From: Phymorhynchus buccinoides
Taxonomy: Eukaryota > Mollusca > Gastropoda > Neogastropoda > Raphitomidae
Reading direction: 5' to 3'
Assembly (NCBI GenBank): GCA_017654935.2
Contig: CM065695.1
Location: forward strand, 32,865,873-32,929,872
DNA length: 64,000 nucleotides
Positions within the stretch are counted from its first letter, which is position 1; the number at the start of each line of letters is the position of its first letter. This document shows, piece by piece, positions 32,564 through 44,834 of this stretch. The position numbers were made by a program, and so were the translations under genes. Under the pieces are notes generated by a model. That model made no database searches. It saw only the letters and a program-made list of their open reading frames with translations, and was not told the DNA's origin.

Positions 32564-32946
32564 GCCATAACCCTTCATTGGATGAAAAAAGCATTGTTGT
32601 AGAGCTTAAAATGCCATAATTCTACCAGCTTTCGCAAAGAAAAGTCCAAACACAACAACCGGAAGTCACAAAAACGGAAGTTCGATTATTTGAAAGGGGA
32701 GCCAACTTTTGTTTATGACAGCAGTAATGGCGGTCGGTAAGCGTTTACAGGACGTGTACGGGATTCAAACTTCGACTTTCTTTTGCGAGGTGTGTATCAC
32801 CTTATAAACGAGGGCACCTTTTACTTTAATTTTTTTCAGATTTTTCTTGAAAATTGCCCTATTCGCCTTGTAGTTGTACACAGCAGCGCCTAATGATCCG
32901 AAAAATACTGTCGTCTTTTTGATTATTGTGATGCTTTCCCCCTTAA

Positions 32947-33853
<907 letters not shown>

Positions 33854-34052
33854 GGGCCAGTGTACGATACGATTCGATCACGTGATCTCGAAGCGCAAAT
33901 CACATTTTGTTCTTGGAGACCACGTGGTCAAATCGTATCGCACAGTCGCACGATTTTAGCCGACGTGTGGCTGGCCCTTAACTATCTGTCAAGTACAGCA
34001 CGTGGCCTAGTGATTTTGAAAGCATTACTTGAATTCTTTCAGCTGGTATGTT

Positions 34053-34307
34053 TTAACCCTTTCACCGCCAGCCATTTTTCAGCCAAAAATTGCCATCAAC
34101 TTTACCTGGTTAGACTTAGAGAACAAAATCCATCTGCAGTATTGGGGATTGTTCTGTGACATACATATAAAATAAGGTCTATCCTTACTTCCCCAAACTA
34201 AGACCATAATAGTCTTTGGATAATAGACCCCAATTTGATGCCTTTTAGTGACATAGGTGTTAAATCACTGTGGTGCTAAAATGCGACTTTGGCAGTGAAA
34301 GGGTTAA
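34053..34307. mobile_element. TTAA MITE family C, copy C3
   Basis: TTAA, CCCTTTCACCGCCA ... GGCAGTGAAAGGG, TTAA, with the family interior. Confidence 0.85.
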
Positions 34308-34354
34308 TAGTGTAGACAGCAGTATTGTGTAAGCGGACGTGGTATTTATGTTTC

Positions 34355-35099
<745 letters not shown>

Positions 35100-35154
35100 T
35101 GAGAGAGCATGTTTGTGTGTGACTTGTGTGTGTGTGTTGAAGTCAAAGTCAGAG

Positions 35155-35306
35155 TCAAAATTTTATTTAAAGATAGGACATTGAGTAAGCAAACAAACAT
35201 GCTTTTTTTCATCAAGCCATCTATAAACGGAAGCATAAACCAAACATACATGCACGAAGCATAAACTATACTGGTTAAGGACATAGAAACAAAGAGAGAA
35301 AAGAAG

Positions 35307-35347
<41 letters not shown>

Positions 35348-35400
35348 ATGAAGCTTTCTGTGGTTAAAACGTAATAATAGAGTGAAGATTTGTATTTTGA
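35155..35400. repeat. Diverged LINE-type tail and (GT)n tract
   Basis: AAATTTTATTTAAAGATAGG then CATTGAGTAAGCAAACAAAC resembles the tail at 421-520. A (GT)n run lies at 35308-35346. Confidence 0.5.
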
Positions 35401-35569
35401 TGCTTTGTTACGTATATTCGAATATCTTCAGTAATGGTGCTCTGGTAGCTTCCACAACCAACCGACAACAGTTCGCTCTCATTTGTTAGGCTTCCACTTC
35501 CGTCACTGGCCCTGTAATGATGTTACTTGCGCTGATCGTTTCGTTCTTCCTTTTTTTGGATTTCTTTGG

Positions 35570-35700
35570 TTTCTTTGCGCCTTATCGGGTGTGTGCGCCC
35601 TATCTTTGTTCAAACTACGAAAAAAAATTTAAAGCAGGGAATGTTGCCTTATGCGCTGTGTCGCCTTATGGGCCGTAAATTACGGTAGTTTTTTTTGTGT
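35570..35700. repeat. Fragment of a DNA transposon end (GCCTTATGCGC / ATTACGGTA)
   Basis: Words GCGCCTTATCGGG, TTGCCTTATGCGC and CCGTAAATTACGGTAG are related to TCGGATCATTAGGCGCTGC at 39730 and its complement at about 32885-32925. Confidence 0.45.
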
Positions 35701-36054
35701 GTGTGTGTGCGAGTGTTTGTAGTGTGTGTGTGAAGGTGTGTGTGTTGTCGTGTGTGAGTCTGTTGTTGTATGTGTGGGGAGGGAGAGGGGTTGTGTGGGG
35801 TGGGTTGGGGTGTGAGGTTGGTGTGGGTGGGTGTGAGACAAGGGGTTAGGGCAGTGAGAGACTACGTTTGTGTGTGTGATGCACGCGCGTATATGTGCAT
35901 GCGCATGTATAGGTGTGGTTTTTCTCTGTGCAGGTGGGTGATGCGTAGATAATTGGCTATGTGCGTGCGTGTTCATGTGTCGATTTATGAATTGAGTGCT
36001 ATGTAAATACTTTATGAGGCTTTAATGAAGCCCTTTATTACTACTTTTAACTAT

Positions 36055-36160
36055 TAACTATTTGTTATTGTAAACGCCTTGAGCTCCAAGCTTTGTCAGG
36101 AGGTAAGTGCGTCCTGCATTTACAGTATTATTATTATTATTATTATTAACTATTTTAGCT
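36055..36160. repeat. L2-type 3' tail with (TTA)n
   Basis: TGTAAACGCCTTGAGCTCC to TTTACAGTATTATTATTATT matches the form of LINE/SINE tails at 59780-59862. Confidence 0.5.
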
Positions 36161-36337
36161 AATTGGACATTCTGGGAAAGTTTTGTTCGTCTTACGATAC
36201 TTTTTTTTACAGCTTTCAAATTTTTTTTTTTTCTCAAGGATTTTAAGCCAGTTGACAGCAGTTCCTTTTTCTTTTTTTTCTTTTCCCTCATTGTTATTGG
36301 ATCTGTGTTGCTGCTATTATAATTTGTTGATATTTAC

Positions 36338-36790
36338 AGCCCTTATAAGACCTTCAAAAATCGTCCAAAATGAGGTCTTAATGGAGGGGTCTTAATAAGG
36401 GAGATAATTTTAATACTCGCAAAGAAGGGCAATGTCTCAGAGAAGTAGGTCTTATGTGAAAATAGGGTTTTACGCCCTCTTCGGCCTTTCGGCCATGTGA
36501 GGCATTTGTAAATACAAAGATGGTGGGAACAATACTGGAGGCAATGCCCGGAGGCAGTGCTAAACCAGTAAAGTCCCGATTTTTTAATGATACAGATATG
36601 TGTAGCAGTAACCACGCCTCGGTTAAACCTCATTGGCTATGGTACCGCCACAAGATTGTAATAATATAATGTATATGTATAACTATCTGTATGAAAGTAG
36701 GTCTTATTTGGGAGGGAGTCTTATTTATAATGGGAGTTCTCTTATATGGGAGGGAGTCTTATTTATAATGGGAGTTCTTATAACAGGGTT
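36338..36790. repeat. Cluster of DNA-transposon-type repeats and repeat R1 (reverse)
   Basis: CCCTTATAAGACCTTCAAAA and GGTCTTAATAAGGGAG belong to the family at 21172. R1 (36465-36655) is inserted within it in reverse: TTTTACGCCCTCTTCGG to CTATGGTACCGCCAC. After it, GGGAGGGAGTCTTATTTATA is repeated twice. Confidence 0.6.
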
Positions 36791-37174
36791 CGTGGGGTCC
36801 TTTCAGGTGCTTTAAAGTGCTGTGAAATTGATCGGTCTTCAAAAGGCCTGTTAAGTCCTTTATATCAGCAAGGAGGTCCTTTCAAGTCAGTCAAAGGTCC
36901 TTTTAAAATTGGTGCGGTCAGTTTAAATCCTTTATTTGGGCAAAAAAACAAAACTAAGTACCATAAGAAATGAACTCCAAAAAAATATATTAAATGAAAT
37001 AAAATTTGCCAAAAATCGATCGCCTTCGTATCTTTCGTGCAGACGATCTAATTTTAATAGTCACTGTAAATCCGGTCACATGCGCGAGATTCGGCGAGAT
37101 ATCTTATGCGCCATGTTGAAATTCTTCGCACATGCGGCTGCTTCAGTGCTTGTTTTCAAGTAAAAAGTGTAAAA

Positions 37175-37441
37175 ATGCCTGGAAAGTTTCTTTTTCAGGA
37201 TTGTTGGCTGAGAGAAGACATTTATAAGGACTGGGTCCGAAAAGTGATGGACAACAAACATGCAGTTCGTTGTGCATATTGTGAAAAAACCATCAACATT
37301 TTGTCAATGGGAGAGTCAGTGCTGAAACAACACGCAAAGACTGAAAATCACAAGAAAGCTGAAAGAAGGCACAAGGCGGAATCGAGGTGCAATGTGACCG
37401 ACTTTTTTTGCAAGCAGCAGAAGTACTACTGCAACAAATGA
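37175..37441 (+). CDS. Transposon-derived zinc-finger protein fragment (BED/hAT N-terminal type)
   Basis: 88 residues starting MPGKFLFQDCWLREDIY. It shows WVRKVMDNKHAVRCAYC, a CxxC pair, and then GESVLKQHAKTENHKK with the HxxxxxH pair. This is the zinc-finger module that starts many hAT-type transposase-like proteins in aquatic animals, which read W..KV...A.C..C....M....L..HA....H. It stops after a CKQQKYYCNK tail, so the catalytic part is missing. Its location between inverted repeats in an AFG3L2 intron supports a mobile origin. Confidence 0.6.
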   Translation: MPGKFLFQDCWLREDIYKDWVRKVMDNKHAVRCAYCEKTINILSMGESVLKQHAKTENHKKAERRHKAESRCNVTDFFCKQQKYYCNK

Positions 37442-37575
37442 ATCTGCTCAGCAAAAAAAAAGGAATCTGCTCAGCCACAATCGTCGGCGTCTGGCTCTGC
37501 TCCCACCACGTCTGCAAGTACAACTACAAACAAGGTTTAAATAGGTCCTTTAAAAAATGTTGCTGGTCCTTTTAA

Positions 37576-37697
37576 AGACCCCCCACGTCACGTGTCACAT
37601 TCCCTCTTATGCTTGGAAGGTTTCTTAAGATTTCTTACCAACTATAAGAGGGAAAACAAGTGAAAACCATGATTTTGACACGTGACGTGGTGGGTCT
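37576..37697. mobile_element. Nested 122-bp MITE with 22-bp inverted repeats
   Basis: AGACCCCCCACGTCACGTGT on the left pairs with ACACGTGACGTGGTGGGTCT on the right. The interior has a second inverted repeat (CCCTCTTAT / ATAAGAGGG). A partial relative is at about 52190-52260. Confidence 0.7.
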
Positions 37698-37787
37698 TTG
37701 AGGTCCTTTTTTGGCACTCTTCCAAGTCCCCACGAACCATGCAAGGGAGGTTGTTTCACTGTCCTTTTTTTCTCTTTTCTTTGATAG

Positions 37788-37928
<141 letters not shown>

Positions 37929-38156
37929 TAATTTTCTTTGTTGTCCTTTGTTAGCCCGCTGCCACTCTTGGGAAGAAGGGGTATGATCGTTCATGATGGT
38001 TCCATTCGCCCCTTGTTTATCTCTTCGTATAATATCCATCAGGCGAAAGTTAAGTAGTTCAGGAGTGTGCTCCTGAAATCAAGATCGGAGGAGCTGATAG
38101 AAAGAATCTTCAGGAGTGGCCATCTTGGTGTTTGGTATATTCTAGTCACAGAGACT

Positions 38157-38577
38157 TATCTCTGTGAAATTCGGGCTGCTCTCCCCTGGAGAGCGCGTCG
38201 CTGCAAGTGCAGCGCCTACCCAATTTTATAATTTTTAAAAATTGGGGGGGGGGGGGCATAGGGTGGGGAGGGCATAGGGTGAGGGGGGGGGGGGGGGGGG
38301 TACACTTGGAAAACCTAGCTATCAATTTGGCCATACCAGGCAGCGGGATTTCTCCCTGCTCTTACCGACTTTCAACTGCCGTGGGAATTTTACGTGCGTA
38401 AAGCGCACAGGTCAGACTGGCTTTAAGTCCCCATCCGAAGGACTCAACGTTCAGTTCGATTTTCCTGTCAAACTAGAAAGAAAGGGCGAGGCCGGGATTT
38501 GAACCCGGGTCACTCAACGCTGCAGTCACGCATTACATTTGGCAGGCGAACGTCTTAACCACTCTGCCACCTTTCTC
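38157..38577 (-). mobile_element. tRNA-derived SINE, copy S2
   Basis: TCTGTGAAATTCGGGCTGC at the left end; the body has CCATACCAGGCAGCGGGA and CCCATCCGAAGGACTCAACG; the head, as complement, is GGATTTGAACCCGGGTCAC and CGTCTTAACCACTCTGCC. It contains long G runs at 38241-38301. Confidence 0.85.
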
Positions 38578-38964
38578 CCTTGTCATCCAGAATTACGATC
38601 TTATAAAATCAAACATAAGAATTAATGAAAAAAATCACAAATCACTCCAGCCATACACACAAACAAAACAGACATAAACAAAAGGAGAAATGAAAGAAGA
38701 TTACAGGTTTTTACTTCAGGTTTAGACATAGGGAAGTGGTAGATCAAACTTTTTTTAAATTATATATAGACTTCAGGGATGTGGGAGACTATATAGAAAC
38801 AATCTCTACAGCAATTAGTACCCCAACTTCAAACCACTACAAACGCATAGTAAGAGGCAAAAGTGTGGTCTAAGGGAGCGAAGCGAGTTTAGAAGCGACC
38901 AAAGTGTGGTGTGCGCACAGATTTACTTCCCTTGAAACAAATTCATCAAATTGACAGCTTTATA

Positions 38965-39215
38965 TTAACCCTTTCGCCGCCAGACATTTTTCATCCAAAA
39001 ACTACTATTAAACTTACCTGGATAGAGAGAAAAAAAATGATCTGCAATATTGCACATTTCTCTGTAACATGTATATCATTCGGCCTATCCTTACCTCTCA
39101 AAATTACGAAAATAGGGTCTTCAGATAACAGGCCCTGGTTTGAAGCTTTTTAGTGACATGGGTGTAGTTAAACCATTGTGGTGCAAAAATGCGACATTGG
39201 TGGTGAAAGGGTTAA
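38965..39215. mobile_element. TTAA MITE family C, copy C4
   Basis: TTAA, CCCTTTCGCCGCCA ... TGGTGGTGAAAGGG, TTAA, with the family interior. Confidence 0.85.
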
Positions 39216-39251
39216 TTCCGGCCATAATATGGGTGGAACGACTTGAATGAG

Positions 39252-39420
39252 TTAACCCTTTCATCGCCTCTGCTGCCTCGTGGCACCACAGTAATTTAAC
39301 ACCCATGTCACTAAAGGCATCAAATGAGGGTCTGGTATCCAGTGACCGTATGTTCTTAATTTTGGGAGGCAAGGATAGGCCCTATTTCATGCATGTCACA
39401 GATGAATCCCCAATATGAGA
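39252..39420. mobile_element. TTAA MITE family C, copy C5 (truncated, reverse)
   Basis: TTAACCCTTTCATCGCC with the family interior in reverse (CACCCATGTCACTAAAGGC, TTTTGGGAGGCAAGGATAGG), lost after about 39420, just before the next exon. Confidence 0.75.
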
Positions 39421-39492
39421 GACTTAGTGCGATTTTTTCTCACACCAGAGGGCATGACGCTCGTGTGGGGCTAATCCTCTCTATATTATTAC

Positions 39493-39678
39493 TTTGGCAT
39501 GAACGAAAAAGTGGGCCAGCTGTCCTTCGAGATGCCCCAGCCGGGGGAGTTGGTGTTCGACAAGCCCTACAGCGAGGAGACGGCTCAGCTGATCGACTCC
39601 GAGGTGCGCAACATCGTGAAGGAGGCCTACGACAGGACCCTGGCTCTCCTCACCAAGCACAAGGATGACGTGGAGAAG
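39493..39678 (+). CDS. AFG3L2: AFG3L2 exon: peptidase M41 C-terminal helices
   Basis: The reading starts in phase 0 at [17 protein letters not shown] and continues to [33 protein letters not shown] and [11 protein letters not shown]. Family members have IVQ before FGMNEK, preceded by an AG acceptor. Here the bases are ATTATTAC, there is no AG, and an in-frame TAA lies further up. So the start is uncertain and the acceptor looks damaged. The 3' end is AAG|GCGAGT, a GC-type donor, the only one compatible with the next exon. Confidence 0.85.
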
Positions 39679-39724
39679 GCGAGTCTGGCTTGGTCCTCGT
39701 CTTGTTAGTTTCTTCCATTTACTG

Positions 39725-40185
39725 TATTTTTCGGATCATTAGGCGCTGCTGTGTATAAGGCGAATAGGGCATTTTTATAAGAAAAATCTGAAAAAATTCA
39801 AGTAAAAGGCGCCTTTCGTTTATAAGGCGATACACACCTCGCAAAAGAAAGGCAAAGTTTGAAGCCCGTAAAAAACCAATATTTTGACTACGATCAAAGA
39901 CTAAAAGCATCACAAGTCCCTTAAAAGTACCGATAATTGCATTAAACTTTGCAGGAATAATATTATAGTATCGTTTTTTCTTGTTATATAACACAAATAA
40001 AAAAGGTACAATCCCATGCCACCTAACACACTCACCTCTAAAATCAATATTTTGACTACGATCAGAGACTAAAATCATCATAAGTCCCTTAAAATTAACA
40101 ACAGTTCCCTGAAACTTTGCAGGAATAACGTTTATTATATTCTTGTCATATAAAGAAAACAAACAAGATACAATCCCATATCATG
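39725..40185. repeat. Decayed DNA-transposon-like repeat
   Basis: ATTTTTCGGATCATTAGGCG then TATAAGGCGATACACACC; the reverse counterpart lies near 32790-32925 (GCCTAATGATCCGAAAAATA). Two diverged internal copies of ATATTTTGACTACGATCA with AATCCCATxxCA follow. No intact ORF. Confidence 0.5.
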
Positions 40186-41065
40186 TTTAAACCCAAGAGA
40201 AAATACTTACCCCCACCCCCATCTAAAATCAAAATTTGGATTATTGAAATAACTTACACCAACCCCATCTAAATCAATTTGGAAATACAATTATAGAGAG
40301 GCATTGTAACAAAAAGAATTCCTTATAACTGGGAGTTCTATTAAAACATTCAGACAGTATGCGTGTGCACACACACACACACAAACACACGCACACATGC
40401 ACAAAATGATTACAACATGTCTACACAAAACTCATATAAAAACATGTAACCCCCCCCCACCCCCGCCACACGGACAGACACACGCACACAAGGGCTTGTA
40501 CACCCACAAATGCAGGCACCGCATTTCAGCACAATATTAAATGTATGAATGTGACCAAAACAACCACAGCTTACACAGTGAGAGTTGAGATGTGTGCCTT
40601 GTTTCTTACTGACTCCGTATGTGCGTGAATCAGATTGAAAACAGTAAGGGAAATATTAGTGGTCTAACTTCACATCATGGTCTCTTTTGACCGTATTTTA
40701 TTTCTATATACTCATAAAAAAATTTCGAATCAAACCCATTTATCTGAAAGTTATCCCGTTTTTACCCAAAAATATAGACCTTGCAATACCAAAAAAATTT
40801 GAGTCAAAAGGGCCCAAGTTTTAGTTGGTCCAGTTTGACCCAAAATGTTGAGGCCACCAAATGTGACCAATTTCGTGTCAAAACGGACTATCTAACAAAA
40901 ATGTCAAATACTCCATCGTTTGTATTATAAATAACTCCCAAATTGGCCAATGCACCTCTTTGAGACCCCAATACACCACCATTTTTACAGGAATTGTTCA
41001 AAACTTTAGAAGCGTTTTTTCTCGAAACAGGCCTTTTCGAGGGTAGTCTGTTTTGACTCCAAGCC
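40186..41065. other. AFG3L2 intron, no gene seen
   Basis: AT-rich sequence with a short (CA)n run at 40369-40395. No element recognised. Confidence 0.4.
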
Positions 41066-41067
41066 AT

Positions 41068-41693
41068 CGATGTGCACTGTCCTCCCCCAGGTTGAAGATG
41101 GAACACAATGTTGTCAACTGATATGTGCAACTGTCCTCCCCAAGGTGGAGCTAATGTTGTCAACTGATATGTGCACTGTCCTCCCCAAGGTGGAGCTAAT
41201 GTTGTCAACTGATATGTGCACTGTCCTCCCCCAGGTGAAGATGGAACACAATGTTGTCAACTGATATGTGCACTGTCCTCCCCCAGGTGAAGATGGAACA
41301 CAATGTTGTCAACTGATATGTGCACTGTCCTCCCCCAGGTGGATGGAACACAATGTTGTCAACTGATATGTGCACTGTCCTCCCCCAGGTGGAGATGGAA
41401 CACAATGTTGTCAACTGATATGTGCACTGTCCTCCCCAAGGTGGAGCTAATGTTGTCAACTGATATGTGCACTGTCCTCCCCCAGATGGAGATGGAACAC
41501 AATGTTGTCAACTGATATGTGCACTGTCCTCCCCCAGATGGAGATGGAACACAATGTTGTCAACTGATATGTGCACTGTCCTCCCCCAGATGGAGATGGA
41601 ACACAATGTTGTCAACTGATATGTGCACTGTCCTCCCCCAGGTGAAGATGGAACACAATGTTGTCAACTGATATGTGCACTGTCCTCCCCCAG
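41068..41693 (+). repeat. Junction array J8: about a dozen copies of a splice-acceptor unit
   Basis: GATATGTGCACTGTCCTCCC + CCAGGTGGAGATGG + AACACAATGTTGTCAACT forms a 46-51 bp unit, repeated without break up to the true acceptor CCTCCCCCAG|GTGGCT at 41693. Nearly every unit has its own polypyrimidine-AG-GTGG, so the intron ends in a ladder of almost identical 3' splice sites. A variant (CCCCAAGGTGGAGC) alternates with the standard type. Confidence 0.92.
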
Positions 41694-41808
41694 GTGGCTC
41701 AGCGTCTGCTGGAGAATGAGAAGGTGGACAAGGAGGACATGATACAGCTGCTGGGAAAGAGGCCCTTCGCCGAGAAGTCCACCTACGAAGAGTTCGTCGA
41801 GGGCACCG
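41694..41808 (+). CDS. AFG3L2: AFG3L2 exon: C-terminal part of the protease domain
   Basis: 115 nt, phase 0 to 1. It encodes [18 protein letters not shown], then [16 protein letters not shown] and [19 protein letters not shown] is an almost invariant end of the AFG3L2 protease domain. Donor G|GTGAGT. Confidence 0.94.
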
Positions 41809-42046
41809 GTGAGTCACTCTCTCACGTTTCGTAAGCAACCTGCTTGGAAGATACCCATACTTCGATCGGACACATGAGGCGCACCCCCCCAAATTTTACA
41901 CAAAGTTCAAATTTCGTTATCATATTTTCTTTTAATCTGTATTGAGTGTCTATGTTAGAGATAGAGAACACAGGAGTCTCAGTCTAGGAGAGAAAAGTAT
42001 CGCGCTTATAGTCCGAAATACAATATGGTATTTGTTATGACCATTG

Positions 42047-42258
42047 CAGACCTGTTTACTCTACTCTTTTCGAGTAGTATTCTACTCAGTTTGGACCTTT
42101 ACTACTCTTCAAAATTGAAAAAAAAAATGCTCTAATTACTCATTTTCAGTGAACATTGTTTGATGGTTTAATGAATAAAGCTACACATTTTGCACCAAAA
42201 CTATTCATTTCAGCTATCCAGAATACTGCAATACTTGTGTAGGGGGTGAACATGTCTG
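42047..42258. mobile_element. MITE family B, copy B2
   Basis: 212 bp, start CAGACCTGTTTACTC, end GGGTGAACATGTCTG; flanks CCATTG at 42041-42046 and 42259-42264. Its ends match B1; the interior is an internal deletion of it. It sits within a unit of junction array J9, so sister units show the empty site. Confidence 0.9.
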
Positions 42259-42284
42259 CCATTGCCTGTCAGGAGTTTAGGGAG

Positions 42285-42600
42285 ATGTTTCAAAAATGAG
42301 GACCTTGCACACCAAGAAGGTCCACTCCAGTGAAGAGTTTGTCGAGGGCATTGTTTGAGACAAGTACTAGCACTCTGTCACGTTCATCGTAAGCAACCGT
42401 TTGGAAATGTTTTTTCATGATCATTGTTTGTAAGCAGTTTAGACAATGTTATCAAAAAGAGTCCGTTTGTCGAGAAGTCCACCTATGAAGAGAGTTTGTC
42501 GAGGGCACCGGTGAGTCACTCTGATCATGTTTCGTAAACAACCGTTTGGAAGTAGTTTGTAACGATCATTGCCTGTAAGGAGGTTTAGAATAGATGTTTC
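42285..42600 (+). repeat. Junction array J9: copies of the AFG3L2 [12 protein letters not shown] exon end
   Basis: The exon end (AAGTCCACCTACGAAGAG, TTCGTCGAGGGCACCG|GTGAGTC) plus about 120 bp of intron (GTTTCGTAAxCAACC, GATCATTGCCTGT) recurs twice, with exon-like parts at about 42318-42350 and 42472-42512. The second keeps GGCACCG|GTGAGTCACTCT. A degenerate piece (GAAGTCCACCTACAAAGAA) is at about 42969-42987. Confidence 0.88.
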
Positions 42601-42750
42601 TTCTTCTTCTGTGCAATATCGCTTGACAGTCTCCTGTCATTATGAGCGCAGATGTGCATCTTTGTGTCACCGTTATGCGCCTAAGAAATAGATAGCATCC
42701 CAGCATGTCTTTTTCTTTCGGCTGGAGAAAATCTTAGTAACAGTTTGTAG

Positions 42751-42930
42751 AAAAAAGGCAGGAGAATCGACCAGTAAGGCAGAAAGGTAGTAGATGACAG
42801 TAAGCAAAGGGAAAAGGCCAGAGTCAAAAAGAGTGACAAGAATTAGAGGAAGTTACAAGCACAGAACTTCAATTAGGTGGGGGAACTATTTATACAAAAG
42901 AACCCCCCAGGTATCCCCACGGGGAAGGTG
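42751..42930 (+). repeat. Interspersed repeat R2, copy 2
   Basis: AAGGCAGGAGAATCGACCAG, GTAAGCAAAGGGAAAAGGCC, CACAGAACTTCAA and GGTATCCCCACGGGG, as in the other R2 copies. Confidence 0.75.
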
Positions 42931-43029
42931 GGGTGGGGGGATGTTTCAAAAAGAGGTCTTTCGCAAGGAAGTCCACCTACAAAGAATGTGTGTGAGCCGT
43001 TGCTTTGTCAGGCTTATATATTAGTTATA

Positions 43030-44300
43030 ATCAACTACAGACAAACCCCTATTTTACGAACCTCTGTTAAGCGACCACCTAATCGAAAGATTTTTGAGAC
43101 CGGATTTGTAAAAGCACAGATGAATTTTACTATGTAAACGACCTCTCTTAAAACGACTTCCTCTAAAACGCGACAAGATGGAAGACCGCCATTTTGTTGG
43201 TTTTTACGACAATCAGCTGTCGTCTGCAATAGACTTCAGAGCAAAGGCAAACAATGACGATCAAAACTCTCACTAATATAGAATTGATGTACAAGGGATC
43301 AATCAATCTAAGGGTACGAGTATTGTCATTATATATTGGGAACATTAACTAAAGGAGAAAACTGATAGGAACATGTGACTACAATCGCTCCTGGGGTTGG
43401 GTAAAATCTCAGCAAAACTCCTGACTTTCCATCTAGCACCTCTCCACACAAGATACTCAATCTCCGATGAAAGGAAGTCGAGAAGCAGAGAGTGATAGGT
43501 GTAATGAGTGAGAAATCGAAGGGGAGAGAGAAAAGACGAGTAATGAGGGGAGAGGGAGAGGGAGGTAGAGAGAGAGGGATTGTATGAGAGAGAGTGAGAG
43601 AGAGAGAAGAATGAAGCGAGAGATAGAGTAGGCATGGAGACTAGGGCTGCAGTGAAAACCTCCGTCATACGACCCCTAAGAATTTACGACCGATTTTTTC
43701 GGACACTAACTGGAAGTCGCTAAAATACAAGGTTTGTACATGTATATTAAGTTCGAGATTAACTCATTATTCTCCACTCTTTCCCCATATGCATCTAACA
43801 AGATCATGCAGCTATTAATATAATTACATAGCATAACACTGTATCTACCATGGGGAAAAGAGCGAACAATAACACTTTGTAAAAAAGTACTTTTAACCAC
43901 AAGTCAGTGACCGTTTGTAAGACAACTGTCTGTCCAAAACCTTCAATGTGCAGGGTACTGTTCAACCGAGATGTCTAAAGTAGGAATAATGAAATGCTCT
44001 CGCTACTTTTTTGAGTGAAAACTTTGCTCTAAGGAGTTTGTGCAATAAATTGGTGAATAAGCTCGTCAGCAAACCTGCCTAAAGGTTTTTTTATAGCTTA
44101 GACGTTTCTGCCTCTTCAGCTTCAGGTCAGGTTGCTCGATCAGCGAGACCTGGCTGGCTGGGTCAACAAAGATTTTTTTAAAAAAAACAAAAAAAAAACT
44201 TCGGACCTCGGCCGTATATAGTATCAGAAAATAAAAATATGTTAAATTGGCTGGATACTCAATGGGAGAAGACTTCTTTATTTCCTAACTTTACTTTTTT
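43030..44300. other. AFG3L2 last intron, no gene seen
   Basis: AT-rich sequence with a GA-rich part at 43520-43630 and decayed transposon-like words (TTTACGACC, TAAGCGACC). Reading frames on either strand have no family features. Confidence 0.4.
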
Positions 44301-44309
44301 CTCTGAAAC

Positions 44310-44480
44310 ACTTCCGCTCAACTCCATAAAATTAAATTTAATCTTAAAAAAACAAAAAACAGTAACAAATACAGCCAAAAAACCCTAAAGGCTTGCCGAT
44401 GGCTCTGCTTACAGAGCATCACAGCTGCTGTGTGCATAACCCAGTTTCAATTTCAAGAACTGTTTCCAGTTACTGACTTC
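44310..44480. repeat. Fragment related to the MITE B3 interior
   Basis: CTTCCGCTCAACTCCATAAA and CAGAGCATCACAGCTGCTGT match 28525-28640 in order. Confidence 0.55.
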
Positions 44481-44834
44481 TTATATCGTCATGCGCAAAA
44501 CAAAGAGACGTAAACGTGCCGAATTAGCGTCATTCACAGCAGGATGGAAAACTCAATATTTTCGGTCATTTTAAAGTTAAATTTGCATGCATGTTTTTGT
44601 TCATTTAGCGTCACCATCAGTGTTGTACCTTTGCAAATGGTTGTTTTGACAGCGTCAGTTAGATGATGCAGCTTGTTCTCTAATTCACTGGCAAGTCCAA
44701 CAATCGAAGTTGACCGATTTTGCTGCTGTCTGTATGTTCCCTCACGCACGGCGAATATATTATATTTGTTGTCGAAAAGAAGTGTTGTTGTCCTGAGTTT
44801 TGACTGAAAATCCACTTTTTCTCTTCATCACCAG

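Larger units (their letters stand above)
36784..37741 (+). mobile_element. Nonautonomous hAT-like element carrying a zinc-finger ORF
   Basis: Termini CAGGGTTCGTGGGG and CCCCACGAACCATG are inverted repeats with one mismatch. No 8-bp target duplication is visible. Interior words GGTCCTTT recur near both ends. It contains the ORF at 37175-37441 and a nested MITE at 37576-37697. Confidence 0.65.

Noticed and set aside
41070..41515. CRISPR array (regular 46-51 bp units)
   Set aside because: Units are near-identical throughout with no variable spacers, in an animal intron, and end in a splice acceptor. Arrays J3, J5 and J6 were rejected for the same reason.
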